Below are positions 58,141 to 64,000 of a stretch of DNA of 64,000 nt, in pieces. The notes below the pieces were generated by a model. It was given only the letters and a program-made list of their open reading frames with translations. It searched no databases and was not told where the DNA came from. Made by a program: the position numbers and the translations under genes. The DNA is from Erysipelotrichaceae bacterium (GTDB lineage Bacteria; Bacillota_I; Bacilli_A; Erysipelotrichales; Erysipelotrichaceae), in contig JAFWEP010000004.1 in the NCBI GenBank assembly GCA_017512885.1, positions 62,001 to 126,000 on the forward strand. Direction: 5' to 3'. Numbering within the stretch: the first letter of the stretch is position 1; each line of letters starts with the position of its first letter.

Positions 58141-58178
58141 TCTTCCTGGAAGAATTGGCCAAGGTCAATCAGGAATAA
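58141..58178 (+). repeat. Right direct repeat (attR-like), duplicate of the gmk 3' end
   Basis: This is a 38-bp copy of the gmk terminus including the TAA, 37/38 identical. It is not part of a gene, so it is most likely the displaced original gmk end. Confidence 0.85.
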
Positions 58179-58181
58179 GCC

Positions 58182-58213
58182 AAAGGCTACAGGAATGCAG
58201 CCTTTCTTCTTTC
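58182..58213 (+). terminator. Probable ancestral gmk terminator
   Basis: AAAGGCT and AGCCTTT pair across a 10-nt loop and are followed by CTTCTTT. It sits just after attR, where the gmk terminator would be without the island. Confidence 0.7.
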
Positions 58214-58260
58214 CTGTCGGAAGTTCTGACTATAATAGATACAGTTAATGGGGGAAGACC

Positions 58261-59052
58261 ATGGAAGAGAAGACTTACTGCCCTTTCTGCGGAGCGGAGA
58301 ACAGTACGGAACAGAAACACTGCTCCGCCTGCGGAAAGCCATTGCATCCTCAGCCCTACGGCCTGAAGGATTATCTTTATGACACGACCAAACGGGAACT
58401 GCAGGGGAAACTGGAAGACACTTTCTTTACAGTCCTGAAGAACTGGACCCTCTCCCATGCCTACGGTCTCGTCGTCACCATCGCCCTGATCTCTTTAGGG
58501 ACGGTCATCGTACAGGGAAACTCTTTGCCGCCCTATATCGAGCGCTGGCAGGGCGCTGCCCCCGGAAGCAGTGAGACGGTTCTGCAGCCGCAGGAGAGCG
58601 CAGTTGCGCTCAAAACGGAAGGGATCAGTGAAGAGGATGAAGATCAGATCTATGAACTGCCCTATCGCTACGATCTGCTGCTGGATATCACCGAACGCGG
58701 AGTGATCGTGGAGGATGAAGATATCGACAGCTTGCAGGATCCGGGAGCACTGCTGCTGCCGGAAGAGTACGGCGAACGCGGCAATATCGCCTTCGTCAGC
58801 TCCGGCCATATCGTCCAGGAGGTCAGAGCCTACTCCGTCCGTACCGATCTGGAGATCCTTACGGTCAATGATCCCTCTGATCCTGTCGGCAAAGCTCTGC
58901 AGGAAAAGGGTTATCCGGTCGTCGAAGCAGTTTACAGCGAAGACTTCTACGGAGAAGATGAGACCACCGTCCTTCATTCCCGTTCTCATCGTTTTACTCT
59001 CGTGAAGGCTGACGGAAGCTGGTATATCGCCGAGATCGTGCAGGAGGACTGA
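58261..59052 (+). CDS. Zinc-ribbon single-pass membrane protein
   Basis: The protein has 263 residues. An N-terminal double CxxC zinc ribbon (CPFCG, CSACG) is followed by a basic linker, one membrane helix at about residues 70-88 (YGLVVTIALISLGTVIV) and an acidic extracytoplasmic region of about 170 residues ending in FTLVKADGSWYIAEIVQED. The layout repeats in the next gene and in the stalk protein at 32750-33985. The function is unknown; the C-terminal part looks like a small beta-rich domain. It starts 9 nt after GGGGGAAG. The next gene begins 1 nt after its stop. Confidence 0.72.
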   Translation: MEEKTYCPFCGAENSTEQKHCSACGKPLHPQPYGLKDYLYDTTKRELQGKLEDTFFTVLKNWTLSHAYGLVVTIALISLGTVIVQGNSLPPYIERWQGAAPGSSETVLQPQESAVALKTEGISEEDEDQIYELPYRYDLLLDITERGVIVEDEDIDSLQDPGALLLPEEYGERGNIAFVSSGHIVQEVRAYSVRTDLEILTVNDPSDPVGKALQEKGYPVVEAVYSEDFYGEDETTVLHSRSHRFTLVKADGSWYIAEIVQED

Positions 59053-59053
59053 A

Positions 59054-59605
59054 ATGAAGTGTAAACATTGCGGAAAAGAAAATGTCGTACAGGCCTCCTA
59101 CTGCGTACACTGCGGCAAGGCCTTCCCCGAGGAAGAAAGGAAAGAAGCGTTCGCAAAAACGATCTGGGGCAAGCTGCAGAAGCTGCATGAGCTGCGGGTC
59201 ATCGCCGACCTTTCAGTCATCACCGGAAACCGTATCTTCCGGGCATTGTTCCTGCTGGGACTGCTCCTCATCGGTCTCCTCTTCTCCCATAACCAGGGCA
59301 GTCAGCTGCGCCTGTTGGAAAGTCCCGACTACCGTCTGGCCTATAACGATACAGCCAAAGAATACTATCTCTTCTCCGATCAGGAGAAGATCTTCCTACA
59401 GCTCTATCTGCCCGGTAAGCCGGAAGGCATCAGAGTGTACAGCCTGAATGAAACAGGAGAAGTCCTGGAGACAAAAGAACTCAGCACTTCTGAAGCGCCG
59501 GTCCTGGAACGGGATAGTTCCTCCTATCGCATCAGCGGAGTCTACAGTGACAAAGAAGAGTCGCTGCAGCTGCGTATCTACAGCAATGAGCTCTGGCCGG
59601 AATAG
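59054..59605 (+). CDS. Zinc-ribbon single-pass membrane protein, tandem paralogue
   Basis: The protein has 183 residues with the same plan as the gene before it: a CKHCG...CVHCG zinc ribbon, a linker (KTIWGKLQKLHELRVIADLS), one helix (ALFLLGLLLIGLLF) and about 90 outer residues rich in beta-forming sequence (YYLFSDQEKIFLQLYLPGKP). It is probably translated together with its neighbour. No enzyme motif is seen. The pair may be assembly or sensor proteins of the envelope; this is speculative. Confidence 0.72.
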   Translation: MKCKHCGKENVVQASYCVHCGKAFPEEERKEAFAKTIWGKLQKLHELRVIADLSVITGNRIFRALFLLGLLLIGLLFSHNQGSQLRLLESPDYRLAYNDTAKEYYLFSDQEKIFLQLYLPGKPEGIRVYSLNETGEVLETKELSTSEAPVLERDSSSYRISGVYSDKEESLQLRIYSNELWPE

Positions 59606-59615
59606 TTTCTATGAA

Positions 59616-59641
59616 ATATCTCGGAATGTACTCCGAGATAT
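59616..59641 (+). terminator. 10-bp hairpin after the zinc-ribbon pair
   Basis: ATATCTCGGA and TCCGAGATAT are perfectly complementary with a 6-nt loop. There is no U-tract, so termination strength is unclear. Confidence 0.45.
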
Positions 59642-59664
59642 CGTCACGATCGACTGCGAATACT

Positions 59665-59692
59665 TTGCATACAATATAGATCTCTTTATAAA
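59665..59692 (+). promoter_or_regulatory. Candidate promoter of the trp T-box transcript
   Basis: TTGCAT (59665-59670), a 16-bp spacer and TATAAA (59687-59692). A second possible -35, TTGACA at 59701-59706, has only a weak -10 (AAAATG) 17 bp further on. Confidence 0.45.
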
Positions 59693-59735
59693 GTATCCTA
59701 TTGACATTTCTTACGTTTGAGAGAAAATGGAATCA

Positions 59736-59994
59736 ATAAACCAATGACAGAGCGGAGTACCTGATACGAACGTTCCAAGAGAGTCCCGGAGGGTGGAAAG
59801 GGACAGCGGGGAGATCAGCGAATGGGCTCTGGAGGGCGGACCGAATCAAGTAGGCTCCGACGGGACTTCCCATCCGTTACCAAGCGGGAGGCGCATGATG
59901 GTGCGCTCAGCGAGTGGATACCGTAAGGTATCAATTTGGGTGGTATCGCAGAAGAATACAGCTTCTGTCCCATGTGGACAGAAGCTTTTTATTT
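59736..59994 (+). ncRNA. T-box riboswitch leader, Trp (UGG) specifier
   Basis: Stem I is clear. GAGC pairs with GCTC and CTGAT with ATCAG, enclosing a specifier loop with GGAGTAC on the 5' side (AGUA motif) and CGAATGG on the 3' side, giving GAA-UGG. AGAGAG follows at about 59779. The T-box sequence TTGGGTGGTATCGC is at 59936-59949. The terminator pairs AGCTTCTGTCC with GGACAGAAGCT and ends in TTTTATTT. UGG means tryptophan control of the downstream transporter genes. Confidence 0.92.
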
Positions 59995-60048
59995 AAATCC
60001 TCTCCCGGCAAGAGAGGAGACATCTGCCGCTCAAGGAAAGGAGTCGTT

Positions 60049-61062
60049 ATGAAAACGATCAGAAAGTTCCTCAGCATCACCGCAGTCCTTCTTCTTACTC
60101 TCACGATGTTCGGCTGTTCCTCAGCCTCTTCTTCCGCTGCTCCCTCTGAGAGCAGCGAAGAAACGGTCCTGACCATCGCCATCGTCAAACAGCTCGATCA
60201 TCCTTCGCTCGATGAGATCGCCAACGCCGCTGCGGCGAAGTTGGATGCCCTGGCAGCCGAAAAGAAGATCGTCATCCACTACGAGATCTATTCCGGACAG
60301 AACGATCCCTCGACCCTCCAGCAGATCGGCGAACAGCTGGTCTCCGAAGAGGTCGATGCGATCATCCCGATCGCGACCATGGCTGCGCAGGTCATGACTA
60401 ACGCCGCTGCCGAAAAAAAGATCCCGGTCATCTTCGGTGCTGTCTCCGATCCGGAAGGGGCTGACCTCACCGGTATCGACTATGTCAGCGGGACCTCCGA
60501 TGCCCTCAATACCAACTTCATCATGGACATGATCCTCAAGGAAGATCCGGATACGGCCAAGGTCGGCTTACTGTACTCCACCTCCGAGATCAACTCCGAG
60601 AAACCGATCGCCGAAGCCAAAGCCTTCCTCGATTCCCACAACATCCCCTACGTCGAAGCGACCGGTACCACCGCTGATGAAGTACTGACGGCCGCCAGTG
60701 TGCTGATCTCCGAAGAGGTCGATGCGATCTTCACCCCCACCGACAACGTCATCATGGACAGTGAACTGGCGCTGGCTCCGCTGTTTATCGCAGCCGGCAT
60801 CAAGCACTATGCCGGAGCCGACTCCTTCGTCCGCAACGGCGCCTATGCCACCTGCGGCGTCAACTACACCGATCTCGGCGCTTATTCGGCGCAGCTGGCG
60901 GTCACTGCAGCCACTGCCGGCATGGAAGGCCTCGAAGACTACTACCTGATGGAAGGCGGCATCATCACCGTCAATACCGAGACGGCCCAGGCCCTCTCCG
61001 CAGACTACTCCGTCTTCAAAGATATGGGTACCTTAGTCGAAGTCATCACCACGGAAGAATAA
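60049..61062 (+). CDS. trpX: TrpX-like tryptophan ABC transporter substrate-binding lipoprotein
   Basis: The protein has 337 residues from MKTIRKFLSI (AAAGGAG at 5 nt; the open upstream frame runs through the T-box). The signal peptide ends at the lipobox MFGCS, then a Ser/Ala linker and an ABC_sub_bind fold: AIVKQLDHPSLDEIANAA, IPIATMAAQVMTNAA, GAVSDPEGA, GLLYSTSEINSE, IFTPTDNVIMDSEL and CGVNYTDLG. It is paralogous to the orphan binding protein at 29778-30776. The Trp T-box upstream and permease and ATPase downstream support tryptophan uptake. Confidence 0.92.
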   Translation: MKTIRKFLSITAVLLLTLTMFGCSSASSSAAPSESSEETVLTIAIVKQLDHPSLDEIANAAAAKLDALAAEKKIVIHYEIYSGQNDPSTLQQIGEQLVSEEVDAIIPIATMAAQVMTNAAAEKKIPVIFGAVSDPEGADLTGIDYVSGTSDALNTNFIMDMILKEDPDTAKVGLLYSTSEINSEKPIAEAKAFLDSHNIPYVEATGTTADEVLTAASVLISEEVDAIFTPTDNVIMDSELALAPLFIAAGIKHYAGADSFVRNGAYATCGVNYTDLGAYSAQLAVTAATAGMEGLEDYYLMEGGIITVNTETAQALSADYSVFKDMGTLVEVITTEE

Positions 61063-61068
61063 TTCGCT

Positions 61069-61953
61069 ATGCTGTATATATTGGAGACTGCTCTGCGGCT
61101 GGGACTCTTCTATGCCCCCATCCCGCTGGCCCTGTTCCTCAGCTACCGTATATTGAATATCGCCGATCTGACGACAGACGGCTCTTTCGTCCTGGGCATG
61201 GCAGTCTCCGTCAGCATCGCTGCTTTGGGGCATCCCTTTTTAGGGATGCTTCTGGGCATGGCTGCCGGCGCTCTTGCCGGCAGTGTCACCGCGCTCTTAC
61301 AGACCAGGGGCGGCGTCCCTTCGATCTTAGCCGGCATCATCACCAATACCGGTCTTTACACCGTCAACCTGGCAGTCATGGGCTTCTCCTCCAACAAGTC
61401 CCTCCTGAAACAGGAGACGGTCTTCTCCCTGCTGAAGAAGCTCATTCCGGGCGAACACTACGAGATCCTGATCGGACTCTTCCTGATCGCCCTGCTCTGT
61501 CTCTTCCTGCGTTTCTTCCTCTCTACAAGGCTTGGGCTCTCGCTGCGGGCGACCGGCGACAATATCGCCATGATCCGCTCCTCTTCGGTCGATCCTGACC
61601 GGATGATCCTGATCGGCCTCTGTATCTCCAATTCCTTTACCGCATTAGCCGGCGCATTGGTAGCCCAGATGCAGCGTTCCGCCGACATCAATGCCGGCAG
61701 CGGCATCGTCACCGTCGGTCTGGCCTGCCTCATCATCGGGGAGACCCTGCTTGGGAAACGCTCCCTCACCCGCAACATCCTCGCCGCCGTCACCGGTTCC
61801 CTCTTCTACCGTCTCTTGTACGCCCTGATCCTGAAGACCCGGGTCGTACCGGTCGAATGTCTGCGTCTGCTGACGGCTGTGATCGTCGCCGCCGCGATCG
61901 TCATCCCCTACCTGCAGGAGCAGGCTGCCGTAAGGAGGAGAAGAGAATGCTGA
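61069..61953 (+). CDS. trpY: TrpY-like ABC transporter permease
   Basis: The protein has 294 residues and about eight to nine helices of the BPD_transp_2 class. Motifs include YRILNIADLTTDGSFVLG, TRGGVPSILAGIITNTGLY and LRATGDNIAMIRSSSVDPD as the coupling loop. It starts 6 nt after trpX and overlaps trpZ by 7 nt (ATGCTGA). Confidence 0.92.
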   Translation: MLYILETALRLGLFYAPIPLALFLSYRILNIADLTTDGSFVLGMAVSVSIAALGHPFLGMLLGMAAGALAGSVTALLQTRGGVPSILAGIITNTGLYTVNLAVMGFSSNKSLLKQETVFSLLKKLIPGEHYEILIGLFLIALLCLFLRFFLSTRLGLSLRATGDNIAMIRSSSVDPDRMILIGLCISNSFTALAGALVAQMQRSADINAGSGIVTVGLACLIIGETLLGKRSLTRNILAAVTGSLFYRLLYALILKTRVVPVECLRLLTAVIVAAAIVIPYLQEQAAVRRRREC

Positions 61954-62744
61954 AGTGTGAAGGATTAAAGATCTCCTTTGACAAAGGAACAGCCCACGAA
62001 AAGACCGTCCTGCAGGATCTCTCCTTTGAACTGCAGGAAGGCGACTTCGTCACGGTCATCGGCGAGAACGGCTCCGGCAAGTCGACTCTCCTGAACTGTC
62101 TCTCCGGCACCTATCTGACCGACAGCGGAAAGATCCTTCTCGATAACGAAGACGTCACTCTGCTGCCGGAATACAAACGGGCCCGGAAGATCGGCCGGCT
62201 CTTCCAGGATCCCCTGCGCGGTACTGCTCCGCATCTGACCGTGGCCGAGAACCTGGCTCTGGCCTACCTGCGGGCAGCCGGGCATTTCCACCCCTTCTCG
62301 CGCATCTCCGCCAAGGACCGGCAGTTCTTCGCGGAACGCTTAAAAGCCCTGGATATGGGCCTGGAAACGCGTCTGGATGACAAAGTCGGACAATTGTCCG
62401 GCGGACAGCGGCAGGCGATGACCTTGCTGATGGCAACATTGGTGCCGCCGAAGCTGTTATTGCTGGATGAACATACAGCAGCTCTCGATCCGCAGGCCGA
62501 AGAGAAGGTCAGCGACCTGACTAGGAAGATCGTGGAGGAACACCATATCACCTGTCTGATGGTCACCCATGACATGCAGCGGGCGCTGGATACCGGCAAC
62601 CGCACCTTCATGATGGCCGGAGGAAAGATCATCTTCGAACTGAACGAAGAAGAAAAAAAGACCCTGTCAGTACAGGATCTGCTGGTACGCTTCCGGGAAG
62701 CGTCCGGCAGGAACCTGGCCAGTGACCGGATCTTATTGGGGTAG
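61947..62744 (+). CDS. trpZ: TrpZ-like ABC transporter ATP-binding protein
   Basis: The protein has 265 residues from MLKCEGLKIS (AAGGAGGAG at 8 nt). Walker A is GENGSGKST, signature LSGGQRQAMTLLMA, Walker B LLLDEHTAALD with the catalytic His of EH replacing the usual EP, and switch His in MVTHDMQ. The DEHTAALDP form is typical of this branch. It completes the trpXYZ importer. An intrinsic terminator overlaps its stop codon. Confidence 0.92.
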   Translation: MLKCEGLKISFDKGTAHEKTVLQDLSFELQEGDFVTVIGENGSGKSTLLNCLSGTYLTDSGKILLDNEDVTLLPEYKRARKIGRLFQDPLRGTAPHLTVAENLALAYLRAAGHFHPFSRISAKDRQFFAERLKALDMGLETRLDDKVGQLSGGQRQAMTLLMATLVPPKLLLLDEHTAALDPQAEEKVSDLTRKIVEEHHITCLMVTHDMQRALDTGNRTFMMAGGKIIFELNEEEKKTLSVQDLLVRFREASGRNLASDRILLG

Positions 62745-62763
62745 GAAACTGCCCCTTTTCTTT
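62738..62763 (+). terminator. Intrinsic terminator of the trpXYZ operon
   Basis: GGGGTAG and CTGCCCC (one G-U pair) close a GAAA tetraloop and are followed by TTTTCTTT. The left arm contains the trpZ stop codon. Confidence 0.78.
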
Positions 62764-62977
62764 ACTGCCAGTGGATGGTAAGTTTCTTCTTCTGATCAGC
62801 GCATTCCTTCAGGTACAGATTGATCAGTGTCTGGTAAGGGATCCCGGTCGCTTCTGCTTCTGCCTTGAAATAATCGATCACATCGCAGTACAGGTTGATC
62901 GTGACCTGTTTCTTCAGCATACCGGAATATGGATTCCGATGTGGATTCAGTGTCTTGATATCATACTCTTCTTTCAT
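62762..62977 (-). CDS. CopG/BrnA-like antitoxin, no cognate toxin visible
   Basis: The protein has 71 residues. The C-terminal part is a ribbon-helix-helix of the BrnA/CopG type: KKQVTINLYCDVIDYFKAEA then TGIPYQTLINLYLKECA. The usual partner BrnT would lie just upstream, but that position is occupied by hicB 42 bp away on the same strand, so this antitoxin is an orphan or part of the hic transcript. No clear ribosome site precedes the ATG, and the upstream sequence is A/T-rich. Confidence 0.75.
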   Translation of the reverse strand: MKEEYDIKTLNPHRNPYSGMLKKQVTINLYCDVIDYFKAEAEATGIPYQTLINLYLKECADQKKKLTIHWQ

Positions 62978-63019
62978 ACTTATAATTATATTATATGTAT
63001 GATCTATTTGCTTTAATGA

Positions 63020-63376
63020 TCAGCGCAATTGCAATGCATGATTCTGGCTGAGCAGATAAAGACAGTACTGGTTCATGCTGATGCCTTCTCTCCGAGCACT
63101 TTCGGCCAAAGACCGATGCAGTGTCTTTGGGATGCGCAGTTTGAACTGACCGGAATAATCAGTGACCGGCTCCGGGATATTGATGTTTTCTTCCAACGCC
63201 GCAAAGATCCATTCTTTTTTAGCGTCTTCTGCATTTCTGATCGTTTCTTCGATATCTTCTCCTGTTGTCAGACAGCCGGGAAGTTCCGGATAAGACGCCA
63301 TGTAACCGCCCTCGTAGGGGTCCGGCACCAATTCCAGACGATAGGGAAGATGAAGGTAATAATCAAGGTCTTTCAT
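63020..63376 (-). CDS. hicB: HicB-family antitoxin
   Basis: The protein has 118 residues. The N-terminal partial RNase-H-like HicB domain has LVPDPYEGGYMASYPELPG and TTGEDIEETIRNAEDA, and the C-terminal DNA-binding RHH has LRIPKTLHRSLAESARREG and SMNQYCLYLLS. The strong ribosome site GGAGGAGG lies in the 3' end of hicA, and the start overlaps the expected hicA stop (ATGA). It should bind HicA and repress the operon through the repeats at 63631-63654. Confidence 0.9.
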   Translation of the reverse strand: MKDLDYYLHLPYRLELVPDPYEGGYMASYPELPGCLTTGEDIEETIRNAEDAKKEWIFAALEENINIPEPVTDYSGQFKLRIPKTLHRSLAESARREGISMNQYCLYLLSQNHALQLR

Positions 63377-63614
63377 TCTTTTTCCTCCTCCAGGATGATC
63401 TTTGCCACCGCTTCAACATATATCTTTTTCACCGGAGATCTTTTTGGAATGGTAATAGGTTTTTTCCTGTTTTTCGAAATGTACAGTGGCTGCTGCCACT
63501 TTCGGGCATACGCATCTGGTATCCGTAAGATTTCAGAATCGTACATAATTCGTCAAAACGCAGATCGTTCGAAAGCGAGAGGATCTTCTCCAGCAATTTA
63601 TCCCACTTGGACAA
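63373..63614 (-). pseudogene. hicA: HicA mRNA interferase toxin, interrupted at an A_AAA_AAC heptamer
   Basis: The gene starts at TTG (63612-63614) with GGAGGTGA at 8 nt. The normal frame gives 61 residues, MSKWDKLLEKILSLSNDLRF to the conserved GSSHCTFRKTGK (catalytic His in SSHCTFRK), then ends early at 63429. A shift of -1 at AAAAAAC (63459-63465, in the phase A_AAA_AAC) restores exactly the expected family tail, KPITIPKRSPVKKIYVEAVA, stopping at 63373 where it overlaps hicB. The restored protein would have 80 residues, the family length. Either one base was lost from an A-run, making it a pseudogene, or the ribosome frameshifts here; sequence alone cannot decide. No downstream stimulatory hairpin is obvious. 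Confidence 0.75.
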
Positions 63615-63628
63615 TGAATTTCACCTCC

Positions 63629-63657
63629 ATCATATATGGTGTCATATATGGTGTCAA
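63629..63657 (-). promoter_or_regulatory. hicA: hicAB promoter with embedded tandem 12-bp operator repeats
   Basis: On the minus strand TTGACA (63652-63657), a 17-bp spacer and TATGAT (63629-63634). Two perfect tandem copies of CATATATGGTGT (63631-63642 and 63643-63654) cover the -10, spacer and -35, a good site for HicB autorepression. Confidence 0.75.
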
Positions 63658-63796
63658 TACTGATTCTTTTCTGCTCTCTGTGAATGCGCGGTGAGAAGGG
63701 ACCCGCCTTACGAAAGCGAATAATGTGATTTTCTTTTTCGTTCTGTTCATACTATATTCTTTCCGACGATCCCTCAAATTCCTACCCCAAAAAGAA

Positions 63797-63818
63797 AAAA
63801 GGCAGCATTTCTGCTGCC
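63797..63818 (-). terminator. Intrinsic terminator of the rubredoxin-domain gene
   Basis: A 7-bp stem (GGCAGCA and TGCTGCC) with loop TTTC is followed on the minus strand by TTTTTTCTTTTT. Confidence 0.85.
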
Positions 63819-63824
63819 TGTAGC

Positions 63825-64000
63825 TTATGCCGGGTTGAACTTGTCTTTGCCCTGCCTGCAGCGGGGACATTTCCAGTCTTCCGGAAGATCCTCGAAGGGG
63901 ATATCGTCGTGTTCCGCCGGATCATAGACATAACCGCAGATGCTGCAAACATACTTGCCGGTCTTCGTCTTGCAGGTCACTTCTCCGACCGGGATGGTCT
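63825..64000 (-). CDS. Rubredoxin-domain protein, 5' end beyond the window
   Basis: The last 57 codons of a gene entering from the right. The visible part is a complete rubredoxin iron site: [13 protein letters not shown] and [14 protein letters not shown] give two CxxC pairs that would bind one Fe. The preceding [14 protein letters not shown] looks like the end of another domain, so this may be a flavin reductase-rubredoxin or similar fusion rather than a free rubredoxin. Electron transfer in oxidative-stress defence of anaerobes is the usual role. Confidence 0.8.
   Translation of the reverse strand, partial: TIPVGEVTCKTKTGKYVCSICGYVYDPAEHDDIPFEDLPEDWKCPRCRQGKDKFNPA

Larger units (their letters stand above)
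54171..58178. mobile_element. 4.0-kb genomic island integrated at the gmk 3' end
   Basis: The segment is bounded by the 38-bp direct repeat and is clearly richer in A+T than its surroundings, with codon use to match (AAT, ATA, AAA common). It carries a defence gene pair and a toxin/immunity-like cassette, and no recognisable integrase, so it may be a decayed or satellite element mobilised in trans. Confidence 0.8.

Noticed and set aside
54133-58178. Island boundaries read as IS target-site duplication
   Set aside because: The repeat is 38 bp, far longer than IS duplications, includes the gene end and stop codon, and no transposase or terminal inverted repeats are present. Site-specific integration fits better.
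63643-63654. Tandem 12-bp repeats as the start of a CRISPR or satellite array
   Set aside because: There are only two copies without spacers, and they sit exactly on promoter elements.
63598-63870. 90-codon minus-strand frame upstream of hicA
   Set aside because: It runs through the terminator of the rubredoxin gene and the hic promoter repeats, and its sequence is not protein-like.

Overview
The window looks like the chromosome of a moderate-GC Bacillota, most likely an Erysipelotrichia-like gut anaerobe. The basis is: strong AGGAGG-type ribosome sites; lipoproteins with Ser/Ala-rich linkers after the lipobox Cys; two T-box leaders; catabolite-responsive (cre) sites; a PTS enzyme I; a GPH symporter; SorC control; and no outer-membrane or respiratory genes. 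The taxon is inference. No rRNA, tRNA or CRISPR array was seen.

Layout. 0-7 kb: an incomplete YfhO-like membrane protein, two large polytopic membrane proteins (cell-surface glycan or lipid-linked sugar transfer type), an AEC permease and a PhzF-like enzyme. 7-9.7 kb: a thioredoxin-like lipoprotein, a truncated membrane-gene remnant, and an Rgg-like regulator next to a perfect 12-bp inverted repeat. 9.8-25 kb: the most unusual locus. A 12-gene leftward operon encodes a sugar ABC transporter, a UlaG-type lactonase, an esterase, a class II aldolase, a metallo-beta-lactamase-fold hydrolase, a UPF0261/Tm-1-like protein, a RuBisCO-like protein (RLP), and RpiB-like and TIM-like isomerases. A divergent rightward operon encodes an FGGY kinase, a SorC regulator and a second class II aldolase. 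The 258-bp region between them carries two cre-like sites and inverted repeats. 25-29.4 kb: a GH51 arabinofuranosidase pseudogene with two lesions, a Phd-VapC pair and an UlaE-UlaF/AraD pair. 29.5-38 kb: a T-box-controlled TrpX-like lipoprotein, two SDRs, a transglutaminase lipoprotein, a Glu/Val-stalk zinc-ribbon protein, a GPH symporter and a phosphohexomutase. 38-54 kb: PTS enzyme I, a UvrA-like ABC protein, a membrane-bound PP2C phosphatase, an opp oligopeptide transporter, two peptidases and guanylate kinase (gmk). 54.2-58.2 kb: an AT-rich island inserted at the 3' end of gmk and bounded by a 38-bp direct repeat (37/38). It carries an AbiL-like (RloA/RloB) defence pair and a DUF4417/toxin-like/immunity-like cassette. 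58-64 kb: two zinc-ribbon membrane proteins, a Trp-type T-box with trpXYZ, a CopG/BrnA-like antitoxin, a HicAB locus whose hicA is split exactly at an A_AAA_AAC heptamer, and the end of a rubredoxin-domain gene.

How it fits together. The RLP locus is best read as import of a sugar or sugar-acid lactone (possibly acylated), hydrolysis by the esterase and lactonases, phosphorylation by the FGGY kinase, beta-keto-acid decarboxylation by the RLP, and return to the pentose-phosphate pool through tetrulose-phosphate isomerases. This gene set resembles known D-apiose/apionate and erythritol pathways but matches neither: no oxidoisomerase, DUF1537 kinase or dehydrogenase is present. It is the best candidate here for an undescribed system. 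The opp genes and the two peptidases diverge from one control region and form a peptide-scavenging unit. The gmk island is the main accessory and defence region.
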